From assembly GCF_000283155.1 (NCBI RefSeq), contig NW_004454195.1:10129500-10193499 (forward strand): DNA of 64,000 nt. The letters are read 5' to 3'. The notes below the pieces were generated by a model that saw only the letters and a list, made by a program, of their open reading frames with translations, was not told where the DNA came from and did no database searches. Positions 33,022-43,381 of this stretch are shown here, piece by piece. Both the position numbers and the translations under genes were made by a program. Numbering within the stretch: the first letter of the stretch is position 1; the number at the start of each line of letters is the position of its first letter. This DNA comes from Ceratotherium simum simum. Its lineage: Eukaryota > Chordata > Mammalia > Perissodactyla > Rhinocerotidae.

Positions 33022-34014
33022 TGCTGTGTACTGAATTGTGTCTCCCTGCCCCGAAGCCAACCCAAATTCATATGTTGAAGCCTAGAAGGGAGAAAAAACT
33101 TTTCTCTATCCTCTTAAGTTCTGAAAAATGGAGGCCTGTGAATTAAACTGACGAAAAACACGGTAACGGGAGAAATAGGTTTTTTATATGTACATGGGAG
33201 CCAACCAATGAAGGAGCTGGCTGGTTAAACGGTTAAAGCTTGAGGCTTATATACTTAAACTAGTAGGGGAAAGGGAGGGAGGGAGAAAAAGGCTTTTATG
33301 GAAAGAACAAATAGGTTTCTTAGGAAAGACAAATAGGTTTTTAGGAGAACAAACAAGAGATAAGAAAGTTTGTGATAATGTTTGTCTATACAGGTATGAG
33401 TGGTCTTTCTGTCTCCTTCAGGGCCATTAAACTCCTGTGGAGAAGGGATTTGGGCTGGGTTTTATTAGTTTGCCCTTCTGGGAGTAGATTCATTCTGAAG
33501 AGGGAATTTATGGTGGCTTTATTTTCCAGAAGTTGCTGGTTGTAGTCAGATAAGGGAAGCTCTGAGGAGCCTTCTTTCTGATCTGTTGATTCCCAATCGC
33601 CTTCAGCTCAAAATAATCCTTATGTCAAAGTGGTCTATTTTGGGGTGGCGTATTCTGATCCCCTTTAGGCTCTAACCCACAATGTGACTGTATTTGGAGA
33701 GAGAGCCTATAAGGAGGTAATTAAGGTTAAAAGAGGTCATAAGGGTGGGGCCCTAATCCAATAGGATTATTGTCCTTATAAAAGGCCAGAGCACAGCCCT
33801 CCCCCACAGCGTGCCCACAATAGAGACATCCTGTGAAAGCACAGTGAGATGGCGACTGCCTACAACCTGGAGGGAGAGCTCTCATCAGACACCAACCCTG
33901 CTGACACCTTGATCTTGGACTTCCAGCCTCCAAAACTGTGAGAAAACAAATTTCTGTTGTTTAAGCCACCCCGTCTATGGTATTTTGTTATGGCAGCCCA
34001 AGCAGACTAAGACA
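33022..34014 (+). mobile_element. MLT1A-type LTR (ERVL-MaLR) split by a younger LTR
   Basis: Starts TGCTGTGTACTGAATTGTGT and ends AGCAGACTAAGACA with a perfect 5-bp duplication AAGAC (33017-33021 and 34015-34019). It is interrupted after TATGTTGAAGC by ERV LTR copy C and resumes with CTAACCCACAATGTGACTGT. Its own length is about 410 bp, as expected. Confidence 0.95.
33084..33667 (-). mobile_element. Solo ERV LTR (copy C), reversed, inside an MLT1 LTR
   Basis: Read in reverse it starts near AAAGGGGATCAGAATACGCC, then CACCCCAAAATAGACC and AGGATTATTTTGAGCTGAAG, and ends in the B/D-like U5 (GAACTTAAGAGGATAGAG). Flanks GCCT (33080-33083) and GGCT (33668-33671) fit a 4-bp duplication with one change. 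Confidence 0.85.
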
Positions 34015-34019
34015 AAGAC

Positions 34020-35525
34020 TACAATAGTCTTCAAGAGCCAAAGAGATAAGTTTAAACAATGGTCAAATTGTAGGGTGGGTGTGCTCTACTGGGGTCATAA
34101 CCTGGACAGACATATCACAAAATCAGATAATGGAGGAAATCAGGCACTTTACATACTTCTAAGGCCATCCCTGGGGAGGGACCTCAATTTTTGTCAGGAA
34201 TCAAAAGAACTATGTGCTTCTAAAAGATATGAGTTGCGTTGCTTGAAGTCCTGCCCTCTGCTGGATTTCCTTTCTGCCAGAAATCACCTTAGCCCAGTTC
34301 AAGGTAGAATGTTACCTGCTGATGAGTCCAAATCTCGGACTCCAGCCTCGGAGCCTCCTGTTCCTTCTCCTTTTCACCGGGCCGTGTTGGAAGCGAGAGC
34401 TGCCAGAGGACCCTAATCAGATGCATGCTATCATCTGGAAATGATTAAAGTCCTAAGGACAGATAGAAGCCATGTTGATAGCATTGATTGGTTCCTTATT
34501 CCTGAGTCGGGCCTGCTTCATTGTTTAAGATTCCACTCTAATTTGTTGGGATTTTCTCTTCGGCATTGTAAAAAGCAAACTTATTTTGCTGGATGAGAAC
34601 AGAACCTTTTAAACCCGGCTTTGAAGTTTGCAGCTTTGTAACGTGTCAGCCATCTGAAAGCCTCTGCTCTCTTGCCAGCTCGAACCAACCCAGAGCCACG
34701 ATTAGCATATCAAAGAGTGGGGGTGTCCTGATGGGGGCTTCAGGAGTGGCGCCCGGGCCTTGTATAGGATGTAAGGAGATACAGGGCCTCTCTAACATGC
34801 GTCTTGCTGTCGAGGTGGTTCCCCACTTACCTTCAATTCCATTTCCTCTCCTCTTCTGGCTGTGCACTTTTGACAATTAAGAACACATACCACACGCACA
34901 CACACACATCCCAAGCCTCCCTCTGAAAGACAAAAAGGAGTTAGAAATGAAAAAAAAGGAAAGAAAAGTAAAGGGAGGCATTTTAAGGGGATGAAACCCT
35001 ATTTTCTTTTCATCCCTCTCTAAAATCCAAACAACTCCCACGGATAAGTACACTAAGTATTCAATAGTTATTTTAGTGCCTTCATTTTGACTAAATACTG
35101 GGTTAAAAAAGAACCTTCAGGAAGGTTTGCAGAAGCAATTCAGAGTAAATTTTACCATTGCCTTGAGGTGCTGATCCAAAATAATCGCCTAACTTAGTAG
35201 CCAGACGGGCCCTTGGATTGCCTGGTTACTCTCATCCCAACAACAGATTCTGACACTGCTGAGGACATGGTCCCTGGGAGAGGATTGGGTCTGTGGCTTG
35301 ACCAGCAGCAGTAATAAGTCTTTGGGGCCCCCAAATGGGTGACCTTGCATACAAATGGGGAGAGAGGAGAGAAAATTGACAGAAACTAAAAACTCCCAAA
35401 TAACACATCATGGAAATAAAAGGCTACAGAAATGACATGAGGGATAAAAGAAAGATCCCTGTAATGAACTGATTTTGAAAGAAAATGATTTGGATGCTTT
35501 TCATATTAAAAATATATACAAATTA
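34020..35525. other. 1.5-kb gene-free, repeat-poor stretch
   Basis: A 143-codon frame (33985-34416) starts in the MLT1 tail and has no known motif. 34420-34720 is unique, with TAATCAGATGCATGC, GATTGATTGG and CACGATTAGCATATC words, and could be conserved non-coding. A short CA run lies near 34893-34909 and an A/G-rich patch at 34920-34980. Confidence 0.45.
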
Positions 35526-35776
35526 GGGCCGGCCCTGTGGCATAATGGTTAAGTTCGCATGCTCCGCTTCTGGTGGCCCGGGGTTTGCAGGTTTGGAGCC
35601 TGGGCACAGACCTATGCACTGCTTATCAAGCCACGCTGTGGCAGGCGTCCCACATAAAGTGGAGGAAGATGGGCGTGGATGTTAGCCCAAGGCCAATCTT
35701 CCTCAGCAAGAAAGAGGAGGATTGGCAACAGGTGTTAGCTCAGGGCTAATCTTCCTCACACCAGCACAAAAAAAAA
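35526..35776 (+). mobile_element. ERE SINE, long-tail form
   Basis: Starts GGGCCGGCCCTGTGGCATAA. The B-box region is altered (GGTTTGGAGCC). Two TGTTAGC modules follow. The flanks are AT-rich (AAAAATATATACAAAT on both sides), so the duplication is only approximate. Confidence 0.9.
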
Positions 35777-36145
35777 TAGAACAGTTTAAAAAATATATAT
35801 ATATATATACACAAATGGGCAAAATGGATGAAGGTGGTCAAAACGTACACACTTCCAGTTATAAGATAAATATGTCTTAGGGATATATTGTGCAGCATGA
35901 TGACTATAGTTAACAATACTGTATTGTATAATTGAAGGTTGCTACAAGAGTAGATCTTAAAAGTTCTCATCACAAGAAAAAAACTTTTGTAACTGTGTGA
36001 CGACATATGTTAACTAAACTTATTGTGGCGATCATTTTGTGCTATATACATATATTGAATCATGTTGTACATCTAAAACTAATACAATGTTATATATCCA
36101 TTATATCTCAATAAAAAGAGAAAGAAAAGAAAAAAAGAAACAGAG
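35777..36145 (+). mobile_element. L1 3' untranslated region (plus strand)
   Basis: After a short (TA)n at 35789-35809 come AAGGTGGTCAAAACGTACAC, ACTTCCAGTTATAAGATAAA, GCATGATGACTATAGTTAAC, AAAAGTTCTCATCACAAG, AACTAAACTTATTGTGGCGA and CAATAAAAAG, then an A-rich tail. This is an L1 3' end without coding sequence. Confidence 0.9.
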
Positions 36146-36544
36146 CAAAAAAGTATATGCAAGGTAGATTGGTCTTCTTGGGAACTAAATTAAATGACTT
36201 CTTTTTAATCCTTGTGTATTTTTAAAATACGTATTCTTTTAAAAAGATATTTTTTAAATATGTAAGGAAGAATAAAGTAATTTATTAATTGCTTCCCAAA
36301 GCTTCAACTGTTCCTTGAGTTAAAAAAAATGAATCAGGAAGGAAATTCATCAGAATATTAGTAGTAGATATATTTGGGTAGATTATAGATTGTTTTCTTT
36401 TGTTTTTCACACTTTTTTGTATTTTTCAAATTTTTTTACAACAGACATATATTAATTTTACATAAAAAGTAGCATGTTATTCGTAAATATCATGGACTGT
36501 ATTTGGAGTTTGGGGAATGGCTGTCCTCCCACTGGTACACAAGT
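36146..36544. other. AT-rich stretch with an old repeat fragment
   Basis: 36350-36475 (TTTTTGTATTTTTCAAATTT, TTTACAACAGACATATATTA) resembles the 3' end of an old LINE; the rest is AT-rich unique sequence. Confidence 0.4.
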
Positions 36545-36691
36545 GATGGACACAATAGAATTTAAACTAGAAAGAACTTTGGGGGATTGTTTATTTATCC
36601 CTCTCAATTTAAAGGTGAGGGAGTTTAGGAACAGGGAGGTTAAATCTAAGGTCACGTAGCTGGGTGATTCCCAAGAGATCAGAGTCGAGAG
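36545..36691 (-). mobile_element. MIR-type SINE, left part
   Basis: GGTGAGGGAGTTTAGGAACA, GGGAGGTTAAATCTAAGGTC and ACGTAGCTGGGTGATTCCC fit the reversed MIR core. A hAT element follows and the SINE resumes at 36993. Confidence 0.65.
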
Positions 36692-36992
36692 CAGCGCTGT
36701 TCAGTCCAGTAGCCACCAGACTCACGCTTCTGTTGAGCACGTGGCATGTGGCTAGTCTAAACTGAGATGTGCTGTAAGCATAAAATACACATTGGATTTT
36801 GAAGAATCTTTTTCTCTATGTATGAAAAAATGGAAAATATCTCAATAATTATATTAATTAAAGGTGGAAATGATGAATTTTGGGTATATTGGGCTAAAAT
36901 TAATTTAACCTGTTTCTTTTTGTTCATTTTAGTGTGGCTACTAGAAAATTTAAAATTTAAGGTTAATATTATATTCCTATCAGACAACACTG
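36692..36992. mobile_element. hAT-Charlie-type non-autonomous DNA transposon
   Basis: Ends CAGCGCTGTTCAG and CAGACAACACTG are inverted copies. Words AGTAGCCACCAGACTC, AGCACGTGGCATGTGGCTAG and TGTGGCTACTAGAAAATTTA fit a common mammalian hAT family. Flanks GTCGAGAG and GTGTAGAA agree at five of eight positions, as an old 8-bp duplication could. No transposase. Confidence 0.8.
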
Positions 36993-37045
36993 GTGTAGAA
37001 CACAAGTCTTGCTTCTCAATCCAGTGTTCTCTCTACATGCTGCTT
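36993..37045 (-). mobile_element. MIR-type SINE, right part
   Basis: GTAGAACACAAGTCTTGCTT and CTCAATCCAGTGTTCTCTCT continue the SINE in register after the hAT insertion. Confidence 0.6.
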
Positions 37046-37514
37046 TGAAACGGAGAAAGTCAAAAGGTAAGGAAAAATTTATTTTTCCTTTTCTGGAATT
37101 AGGTAGTGAGATGTTACTCAAAGTGGCAATATTATTACTGATTTTATAATTTCTTGTTTTGTTGAAGATATATAGTTTGTATCTTCCATAGCTAATGGAG
37201 GATTGTTTATTGCATATCTGCACACAGATATTCAGGCCTGAAGTGTTTCCTTGGAGTTATTTTTTGCTGTTATGTATCATTACCACTGTGGGTCAGATTG
37301 TCCTTCTTGCCTCCTCCTCAAAGAGACTTAGAACAAAAAAATAAATATGGATTCTAAAATCAAACTTCAAGAATTGAGAGAAGTTAGTTTTAAATAACGG
37401 TTTACAACCCTCCATGCAGTTATACAAACATTTCCTAAATCTGTTGACAAACCTGTTGTCTGGTCTAATCTTTTCTCTTGTCACTCTAGTCCCTCTTACC
37501 CTCTTGCCATTTAG
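37046..37514. other. AT-rich gene-free stretch
   Basis: Nothing recognised. Confidence 0.5.
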
Positions 37515-37518
37515 CACA

Positions 37519-38081
37519 TGAAGGGAATCAAAGTACGCCACCCACAATATGCCACTTTGGCGTAAAGATTGAGTTGAAGGCAATTAACTCTCTTCCTTCC
37601 CCCTTTCTGTCTAAAAGCAAGGTATAAATGTCCCTTTGTAATGGTAACATAAATTTTCACTGTAAAGGTGTCTTCTTCTCCCACACTTGGAAGAGGACGA
37701 TGACTTTTAATCACTAGACATGACTCTCATCAACAGAGAAGTCACTAACTTGAGTCTGCATAACAAACCTTGCTAAATAACCCTTATCTTCCATTAATTT
37801 CCCCTATATATTTACCTTCCCACAACTGAACACCCCTGGAAACCCCAACCACCTCCCTTCCTTTGTCTAGTTACTTCTCCACAATTTATTGCCCTTTGTT
37901 AAAGTGGTATATAAGCCTCCAGGTCTAACTGCTTCTTTGGGGTTTTCATTTCTTTTCTGTGAGACCTCCTGTGTACGTATGAAATAAACTTTTTCTCCTG
38001 TTAATCTGTCTTCTATCAATTTAATTTTCAGGCCCTATTCACAGAACCTGAGAGGGTAGAGGAAAGTTTTCCTCTGCTACA
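37519..38081 (+). mobile_element. Solo ERV LTR (copy D), intact ends
   Basis: Starts TGAAGGGAATCAAAGTACGC, ends CTCTGCTACA, and is flanked by a perfect 4-bp duplication CACA (37515-37518 and 38082-38085). It is 563 bp, with TATATAAG-type and AATAAA signals (37910-37917 and 37982-37987) and a U5 ending in GGTAGAGGAAAGTTTTCC. The 4-bp duplication and TG...CA ends suit a class I (gamma-like) element. No internal sequence remains. Confidence 0.88.
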
Positions 38082-38085
38082 CACA

Positions 38086-38479
38086 GTACTAGACATATAA
38101 GAACTTTTTTTTTAATCAGTTGAAAGTATGAGTGATTAAGTGTAAAATATACATTGGAGTTTTTGGAAAAATCAATACAGATGTCCCTTTAAACGTGTGT
38201 GTTTAACCCTATTCCCCTAAATTATACTTCTGATAGAAGTTATTTTAGTATATTGAGTTAAATATAATTTAAGGAAGGCAGAAATTTATAGACACAGCCA
38301 CAGAGAACAGATTGCTGTGCCACCCTCACACCAAGAAGACATGTTCCACATCACACCCCAAAATTCAAGAAGCTAATAAGTGTGACTCTCTTTCCAGCAA
38401 ACACCATGTGCTGGGTCCTATGGGGGGATGAGGGGACAAATGAAAATGACCTTGACCATCAAGGAGTCATAATCTAGTT
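38086..38479. other. Gene-free stretch
   Basis: AT-rich on the left; nothing recognised. Confidence 0.5.
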
Positions 38480-38760
38480 AGGAAATAAGATTGAATCCCA
38501 AGCCATGTTGAGAGAGCAGTATCACCCAGTACTGAACCATGTGGGGAAGGCTCCAGGCGCAGGAGCTGTTGGGGAGAGGAGAACTCAAAGACAAGAAGAG
38601 AGGAACTTGAAGGAGTGTAAGAAGGAGCTTGGACATGAACTAGACTGAAAAGCTTGGGTATTATTTGAATGGAAAAGAGAAGCAGGGAAGGCGTTCCGGG
38701 CAGTATGGGCAAAGGCACAGAGGTGGCAACAGACAAATCATATGAGCCCCAAAAGAAGGC
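38480..38760 (-). mobile_element. Possible ancient repeat of the 1505 type
   Basis: GCTTGGGTATTATTTGAATG, GGCGTTCCGGGCAGTATGGG and CAAAGGCACAGAGGTGGCAA recall a common old repeat (GTTCCAGGCAGAGG..GCAAAGGCCC). Orientation and limits are uncertain. Confidence 0.4.
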
Positions 38761-38764
38761 TAAT

Positions 38765-38890
38765 AGAAGGTAAGCATTGTGAAAGCAAGTCCCTGGTCTC
38801 TCTTATTGACTGCCGTACCCCGAGGACCTAGGACAGCACCTGGCACATGGGCACATGCTGTTAGGTGCGTGAATGAATGAATATATTGCT
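38765..38890 (+). mobile_element. LINE-2 (L2) 3' tip
   Basis: AGGACAGCACCTGGCACATG followed by GTGCGTGAATGAATGAATAT is the L2 end. Confidence 0.75.
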
Positions 38891-39254
38891 ACTTTTTAAA
38901 AACTGCAGGAGAAACACAGAAGAGATTGTCTCAGGTCCTTTCTCACTGGAGCAAAGAGAGGCAGGGTTTGCTTTTGGGGTCCCAGAGGTCAGCTCTGGGG
39001 TATGAGGTGACAGGATCACGTATCAAGTACCTCCTGAGTGGGTGGCAGACTCTGTCCTTAGTAGTGGGCCTGAGGCTTTGAGTTGGATGATGACCTGGCC
39101 TGGGTTCAAAGAATTGAAAAAGAAAGATGGAGGTGAGGAAAGTAAGATGGGGCCTGATTCCCCTTTCCTGCCCATATCCATATGTTTTGGATGCTGGCAG
39201 TTTCTTTAATGATTTTAATAATTTACAAGCCATTCAAATGAGGTGGAGGAGTGA
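38891..39254. other. Gene-free stretch
   Basis: Nothing recognised. Confidence 0.5.
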
Positions 39255-39349
39255 GAAGGATGTAACATTTATTGAGCATCTACTGTTTTCCAGGCATTTT
39301 CACTCATAGCAATTAATTCTCTCAAAGATTAAATGAGGTAAGTATTTTT
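39255..39349 (-). mobile_element. MIR SINE, left part
   Basis: AACATTTATTGAGCATCTAC, TGTTTTCCAGGCATTTTCAC and AAAGATTAAATGAGGTAAG are the reversed MIR tail and core; interrupted by an L1. Confidence 0.85.
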
Positions 39350-40117
39350 TTTTATTGTGGTAAAAAACATAACATAAAATTTACCATCTTGACCATTTCT
39401 AAATTTGCAGTTCAGTAGTGTTAAGTATATTCACATTATTGTGAAACAGATCTCCAGAACTTTTTTTTTTTTCCATGAGGAAGATTAGCCCTGAGCTAAC
39501 ATCCGATGCCAATCTTCCTCTTTTTGCTGAGGAAGATTGGCCCTGGGCTACCATCCGTGCCCATCTTCTTCTACTTTATATGGGACGCCACCAAAGCATG
39601 GCTTGACAAGCAGTGCATCGGTCTGCGCCCGGGATCCGAATTTGCAAACACCGGCCGCCGAAGTGGAGTGCGCCAACTTAACTGCTACGCCACCGGGCTG
39701 GCCCCGTCTAAAACTTTTTCTTCTTAGAAAACCCTTTCCTCCTCCTGCCAGCTCCTGACAACCACCATCCTACTTTCTGTCTCTATGAATTTGATTACTC
39801 TACGTACCTCATATAAGTAGAATCATACAGTATTTGTCTTTTTGTGACTGCCTTATGTCACTTAGCACAGTGTCCTCAAGGTTCATCTATGCTGTAGCAG
39901 GCGACAAGATTACCTTCCGTTTTAAGGCTGAAGGATATCTCATTATATTGATATACCACATTTTGCTTATCCATTTATCCATTGATGGACACTTGGGTTG
40001 CTTCCACCTCTTGGCTATTGTGAATAATACTGCTATGAACATGGCTGTGCAAATATCTCTTTGAGACCCTGATTTCAATTCTTTTAGGTGTCTGTCCAGA
40101 AGTGGGATTGTTGGATT
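39350..40117 (-). mobile_element. L1 3' end (minus strand) inserted in a MIR
   Basis: Duplication AGGTAAG(T/C)ATTTTT at 39336-39349 and 40118-40131, inside the MIR. The reversed A tail is followed by TTGTGGTAAAAAACATAACA, GTCTCTATGAATTTGATTAC, ATTGATGGACACTTGGGTTG and AGAAGTGGGATTGTTGGATT, the antisense L1 3' untranslated region. About 530 bp of L1 after removing the ERE. Confidence 0.93.
39467..39706 (-). mobile_element. ERE SINE, long-tail form, inside the L1
   Basis: T run, two TGAGGAAGATT(A/G)GCCCTG modules, CCGGGATCCGAA and a reversed head (CACCGGGCTGGCCCC). The flanks AGAACTTTTT and AAAACTTTTT fit a duplication inside the T-rich host site. Confidence 0.92.
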
Positions 40118-40131
40118 AGGTAAGCATTTTT

Positions 40132-40265
40132 ATCTTCCCTTTATGAATGAGGAAACTGAGGCCCAGGGAACTCCTATAACTTGCTCAAGATCACATGGTA
40201 GAAGGCTGTAGAGTGAGATCTGACCCTAGACTCTAGCCTATGCCCTTTTCCACCTCATTCTGAGG
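40132..40265 (-). mobile_element. MIR SINE, right part
   Basis: TTCCCTTTATGAATGAGGAA, ACTGAGGCCCAGGGAACTCC and CAAGATCACATGGTAGAAGG continue the MIR interrupted at 39350. Confidence 0.88.
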
Positions 40266-41427
40266 ATCAGCCTTATCTGTATCATTGTAGTACACACCCA
40301 GGTTTAACTTGGAAAATTGGGGATTACATTTATGCATACTCTTGGCAGCAGCTGATTTTGTGGTTTACATAACTGGAAATGGGAGAAGGCTTCGAGCTCT
40401 GTTTTGTCCGAGGCTCAAGTTGCACAAGTGGTTGACAACCATAAATTGGTTGAATTCTTTTCTGGACATCACATTCCAAGATTGTTTTGCATTTGTGGCA
40501 GTTTTGTGCTAATTAAATGCTAACAGAAGTCCAGGGTGGATTGTTTTAGAATTAGCTGACCAGAAACCCACTTATAGTTCCTTAACCTTGGGCATGTCAA
40601 TATACAGAAGCAATTTTAACCTGAGCTATTTAACTATGAAGTTGTAATTTATGGCAATTATCACATTGCCAAATTGTTTTAAATCCATATTAAGATTTTA
40701 AATGGAATTTGGTAAGTCTAATTTTGTAGTGGTTCTGAGATTAATATGTGTGGAGAGAAAAGAAATGTTTTCTTTGTTCCTTTTCTAACCCTTATTGCCC
40801 CCTTATTCTTTATCAGTTGACACTTGGGATTTGTGTGGATGTGGCGGCGCTATGTGTGTGTAGAAGGAGAAGAGTTAGTAAGAGGAAGAGGAGGGAGGAA
40901 GAGCAGGGAAGGTGAAGGAGATCTGTAGAATGGTCTTACATCTAGACAAGATCTTAGGGACCATCTATGTCTTCACTGCATCAAGAAGAAGGTGAAGATG
41001 CAGAGAAGTTGGGTGGCTAGTCCTGCCATGTGGTGGGCGAGTGCTGGAACGCTGCTGGAACTCCTGCAGGTCCCCTCACTCTCATTCCAGGGCTCTCAAC
41101 TTCCATATACCTGTTGCACCTGCTCAAAAGTTATTTTGGGGCCTGGGTAGGAAAGGAATGGCACAGTGCTTCTAGGTCATGCCAGGAGAGTTTGTCAAGT
41201 GTGGGCTGGGCAGGGTGTAGGGGAACCATGAGGGAGATGCAGTATACCAGGGTAGATACCTGTGGGGAGCCATTATGGCCCCTAGGGTGGAAAGAGTGAG
41301 GCAAGAGAGTGGGTTACTGGAACCTGGAGAGAGACAGCTCTAGGGAGAGGGATGCTGGATAGGAGCTAAGAATTTCAGTGAGGGGCTCAGCCAGCTCTCA
41401 GTGGCCCACTAGAATGGAGACTCTGAC
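40266..41427. other. Gene-free stretch, left half possibly conserved
   Basis: 40300-40735 is AT-rich unique sequence with words such as TTTGCATTTGTGGCA and GCTAATTAAATGC. 40860-40930 is an A/G-rich tract. No gene. Confidence 0.45.
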
Positions 41428-41796
41428 TGTTATGGACTGAATTGTGCCCCCTCCAAATTCATACGTTGAAGCCCTAAGCCCCCCAGTGTGACTGTATTTG
41501 GAGACAGGGTCTATAAGGAGGTAATCAAGGTTAAATGAGGTCACAGGAGTGGGGGCCCAATCTGATGGGATTAGTATCCTTATAAGAAGATACACCAGAG
41601 GGCTGGGTCTTTCTCTCTTTACCAAGAAGAGGGAAGGTGGCCATCTGCGAGCAGGAAGAGAGCTCTCACCAGCAACTGAATAGGCCGGCATCTTGATCTC
41701 AGACTTCTAGTCTTTAGAAATGTGAGAAATAAATTTTTGTTATTTAAGCCACCCAGCCTGTGGCATCTGTTATGGCGGCTAGAGCTGACTAAGACA
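41428..41796 (+). mobile_element. MLT1A-type LTR (ERVL-MaLR), solo
   Basis: Starts TGTTATGGACTGAATTGTGC and ends AGAGCTGACTAAGACA, with GGTAATCAAGGTTAAATGAG, CCATCTGCGAGCAGGAAGAG and AAATGTGAGAAATAAATTTT between. No clean 5-bp duplication is left. Confidence 0.94.
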
Positions 41797-42959
41797 GACT
41801 CCCTCTCTCCATCATCTGCTGGTGTTATGCACTGGCTAAGCCCAACCAGAAGCCGGGGACAAGAGAGCCATTTGATGTAGTCCTTACAGTTCAGCCTTTT
41901 GGGTGGAGAAGGGAAGATCTAGAGGGGCAAAAGATGCATATCCAGCACAAAGGTTGAGAATTGCAGTTCAAACCTCCTAGAGACAAGGAGAAAAATCTAG
42001 ATATGTAGCCTTCCATAGCTCTCCATGCCCTGATTGAGTGTCTGAGGTATTTTGTCCATGGCTACTTTGTTTTCATAAGAGCAGTCCCCTGGATTTTGGT
42101 CTTCCTGCACAGAGCTCGGAACTGGTCATGGTCTCTTTCAGTGATTTCATGATCAGGCTGACTCCGGTGATTAAGTGGTGGCCTATGTCAATTACCACAA
42201 TTTCTGGGAAGACAGGATGGGCCACATTGCAATCTGGCCACTTTTTCTGTACAATTATAGGCCTTAATTTTAATGAAACTCTTTAGGGTTCATTCTAATC
42301 AGTACAATGAAATGTGGTGGATACAGTAGAATTTCATTTTGGTTGGGCATTGAAACCATACATGAGACTTTGGTTGCTCTTGGCTTTCATATGAAGTCAT
42401 GGGAGAATGTGGTTTCAAATGGAAAAACTGTGCTTCCCTGGTATTCTGTTGAGAAATATAGCTCTTACATGCATGACCATTATTTAATTGCAGGTGCGGA
42501 ATATCTTCTATATTATCACTGCTGACTTATGTCTTCCTTTTCGCATTAGTCACACAATCCAGAAAATTGAGAAGGATCCTGCTGTGAAGAAGACCCTGCT
42601 TAGCAAGAAAGCTTCATGCATAAAGACAAGTATTTCTATGGAGGAGGATACACGGCTAGTTGTGTGGTCTGAGCACATTACTGGCCTCCTGAGAAGTCTT
42701 TTCTGAAGTCTGGTGTGGGAGGAGAGTTGATTTTCACCATTAAATACCGGTCTTTGCAGTTTCATTAACTTATGTAGCAGATCAATTATATAATTATAAT
42801 TACTAATTACTCAGCAATCTTAGAACGTTGGATTATTAGAGAGTCTACCTTACTTTACCTTCTGCCACTTCTGTGATTTTATATCATTGTGTTGGGGCTA
42901 AATACAAGTGAATGGACAAATGCTATGTCTTTCTTTCTTAACCGGTAAACTAAAGCATA
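41797..42959. other. Gene-free, repeat-poor stretch
   Basis: Short, slightly protein-like frames occur on both strands (for example 42488-42706 plus, 72 codons), but none has a motif, splice context or length to support a gene. 41820-41960 may be an old repeat (CCCAACCAGAAGCCGGGGAC). Confidence 0.4.
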
Positions 42960-43102
42960 TGTGGGCTCTGAGAGGTGTGTGTTTCTGCAGTCAGATTGCC
43001 TGGGCTTGAGTCCTCGCTCTCCATTACATTTGCCTAGCTTTTGGACCTTAGACAAGCTACTCTCTAAGCCTTAATTCTCTTATTTGTAAGAATGAGGAAA
43101 GG
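42960..43102 (+). mobile_element. MIR SINE, cut by an ERE
   Basis: TGCAGTCAGATTGCCTGGGC, TTGAGTCCTCGCTCT, GACCTTAGACAAGCTACTCT and CTCTTATTTGTAAGAATGAG follow MIR to the point of ERE insertion. The remainder is not clear after the ERE. Confidence 0.85.
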
Positions 43103-43366
43103 GGGGCCGGCCCCGTGGCGTGGCGGTTGGGTGTGCACACTATGCTGCTGGCGGACCGGGTTCGGATCGCGGGTGTGCACCAACACACCGCTTGTCAGGC
43201 CACGCTGTGGCGGCCTCCCATGTGAAGTGGAGGAGGATGGGCATGGATGTTGGCTCAGGACCGGTCTTCCTCAGCAAAAAGAGGAGGATTGGCATGGATG
43301 TTAGCTCAGGGCTGTCCTTCCTCAGACACAAAAACACACCAAATAAATAAATACATAAATTTAAAA
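43103..43366 (+). mobile_element. ERE SINE, long-tail form
   Basis: Perfect 15-bp duplication AAGAATGAGGAAAGG at 43088-43102 and 43367-43381. The head is CpG-rich (GGGGCCGGCCCCGTGGCG); two modules are followed by an AAAT-rich tail. Confidence 0.95.
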
Positions 43367-43381
43367 AAGAATGAGGAAAGG

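Noticed and set aside
33985..34416. 143-codon plus-strand frame
   Set aside because: Starts in the tail of an MLT1 LTR and shows no protein motif.
31330..38081. Copies A to D as the two ends of an endogenous provirus
   Set aside because: Orientations conflict, sequences between them are not viral, no primer-binding site or polypurine tract is seen, and D and C have their own flanks.
42488..42706. Possible exon after a TTTAATTGCAG splice-acceptor-like word
   Set aside because: A 72-codon frame with no motif, no matching donor context and no neighbouring exons; single acceptor-like words are common.
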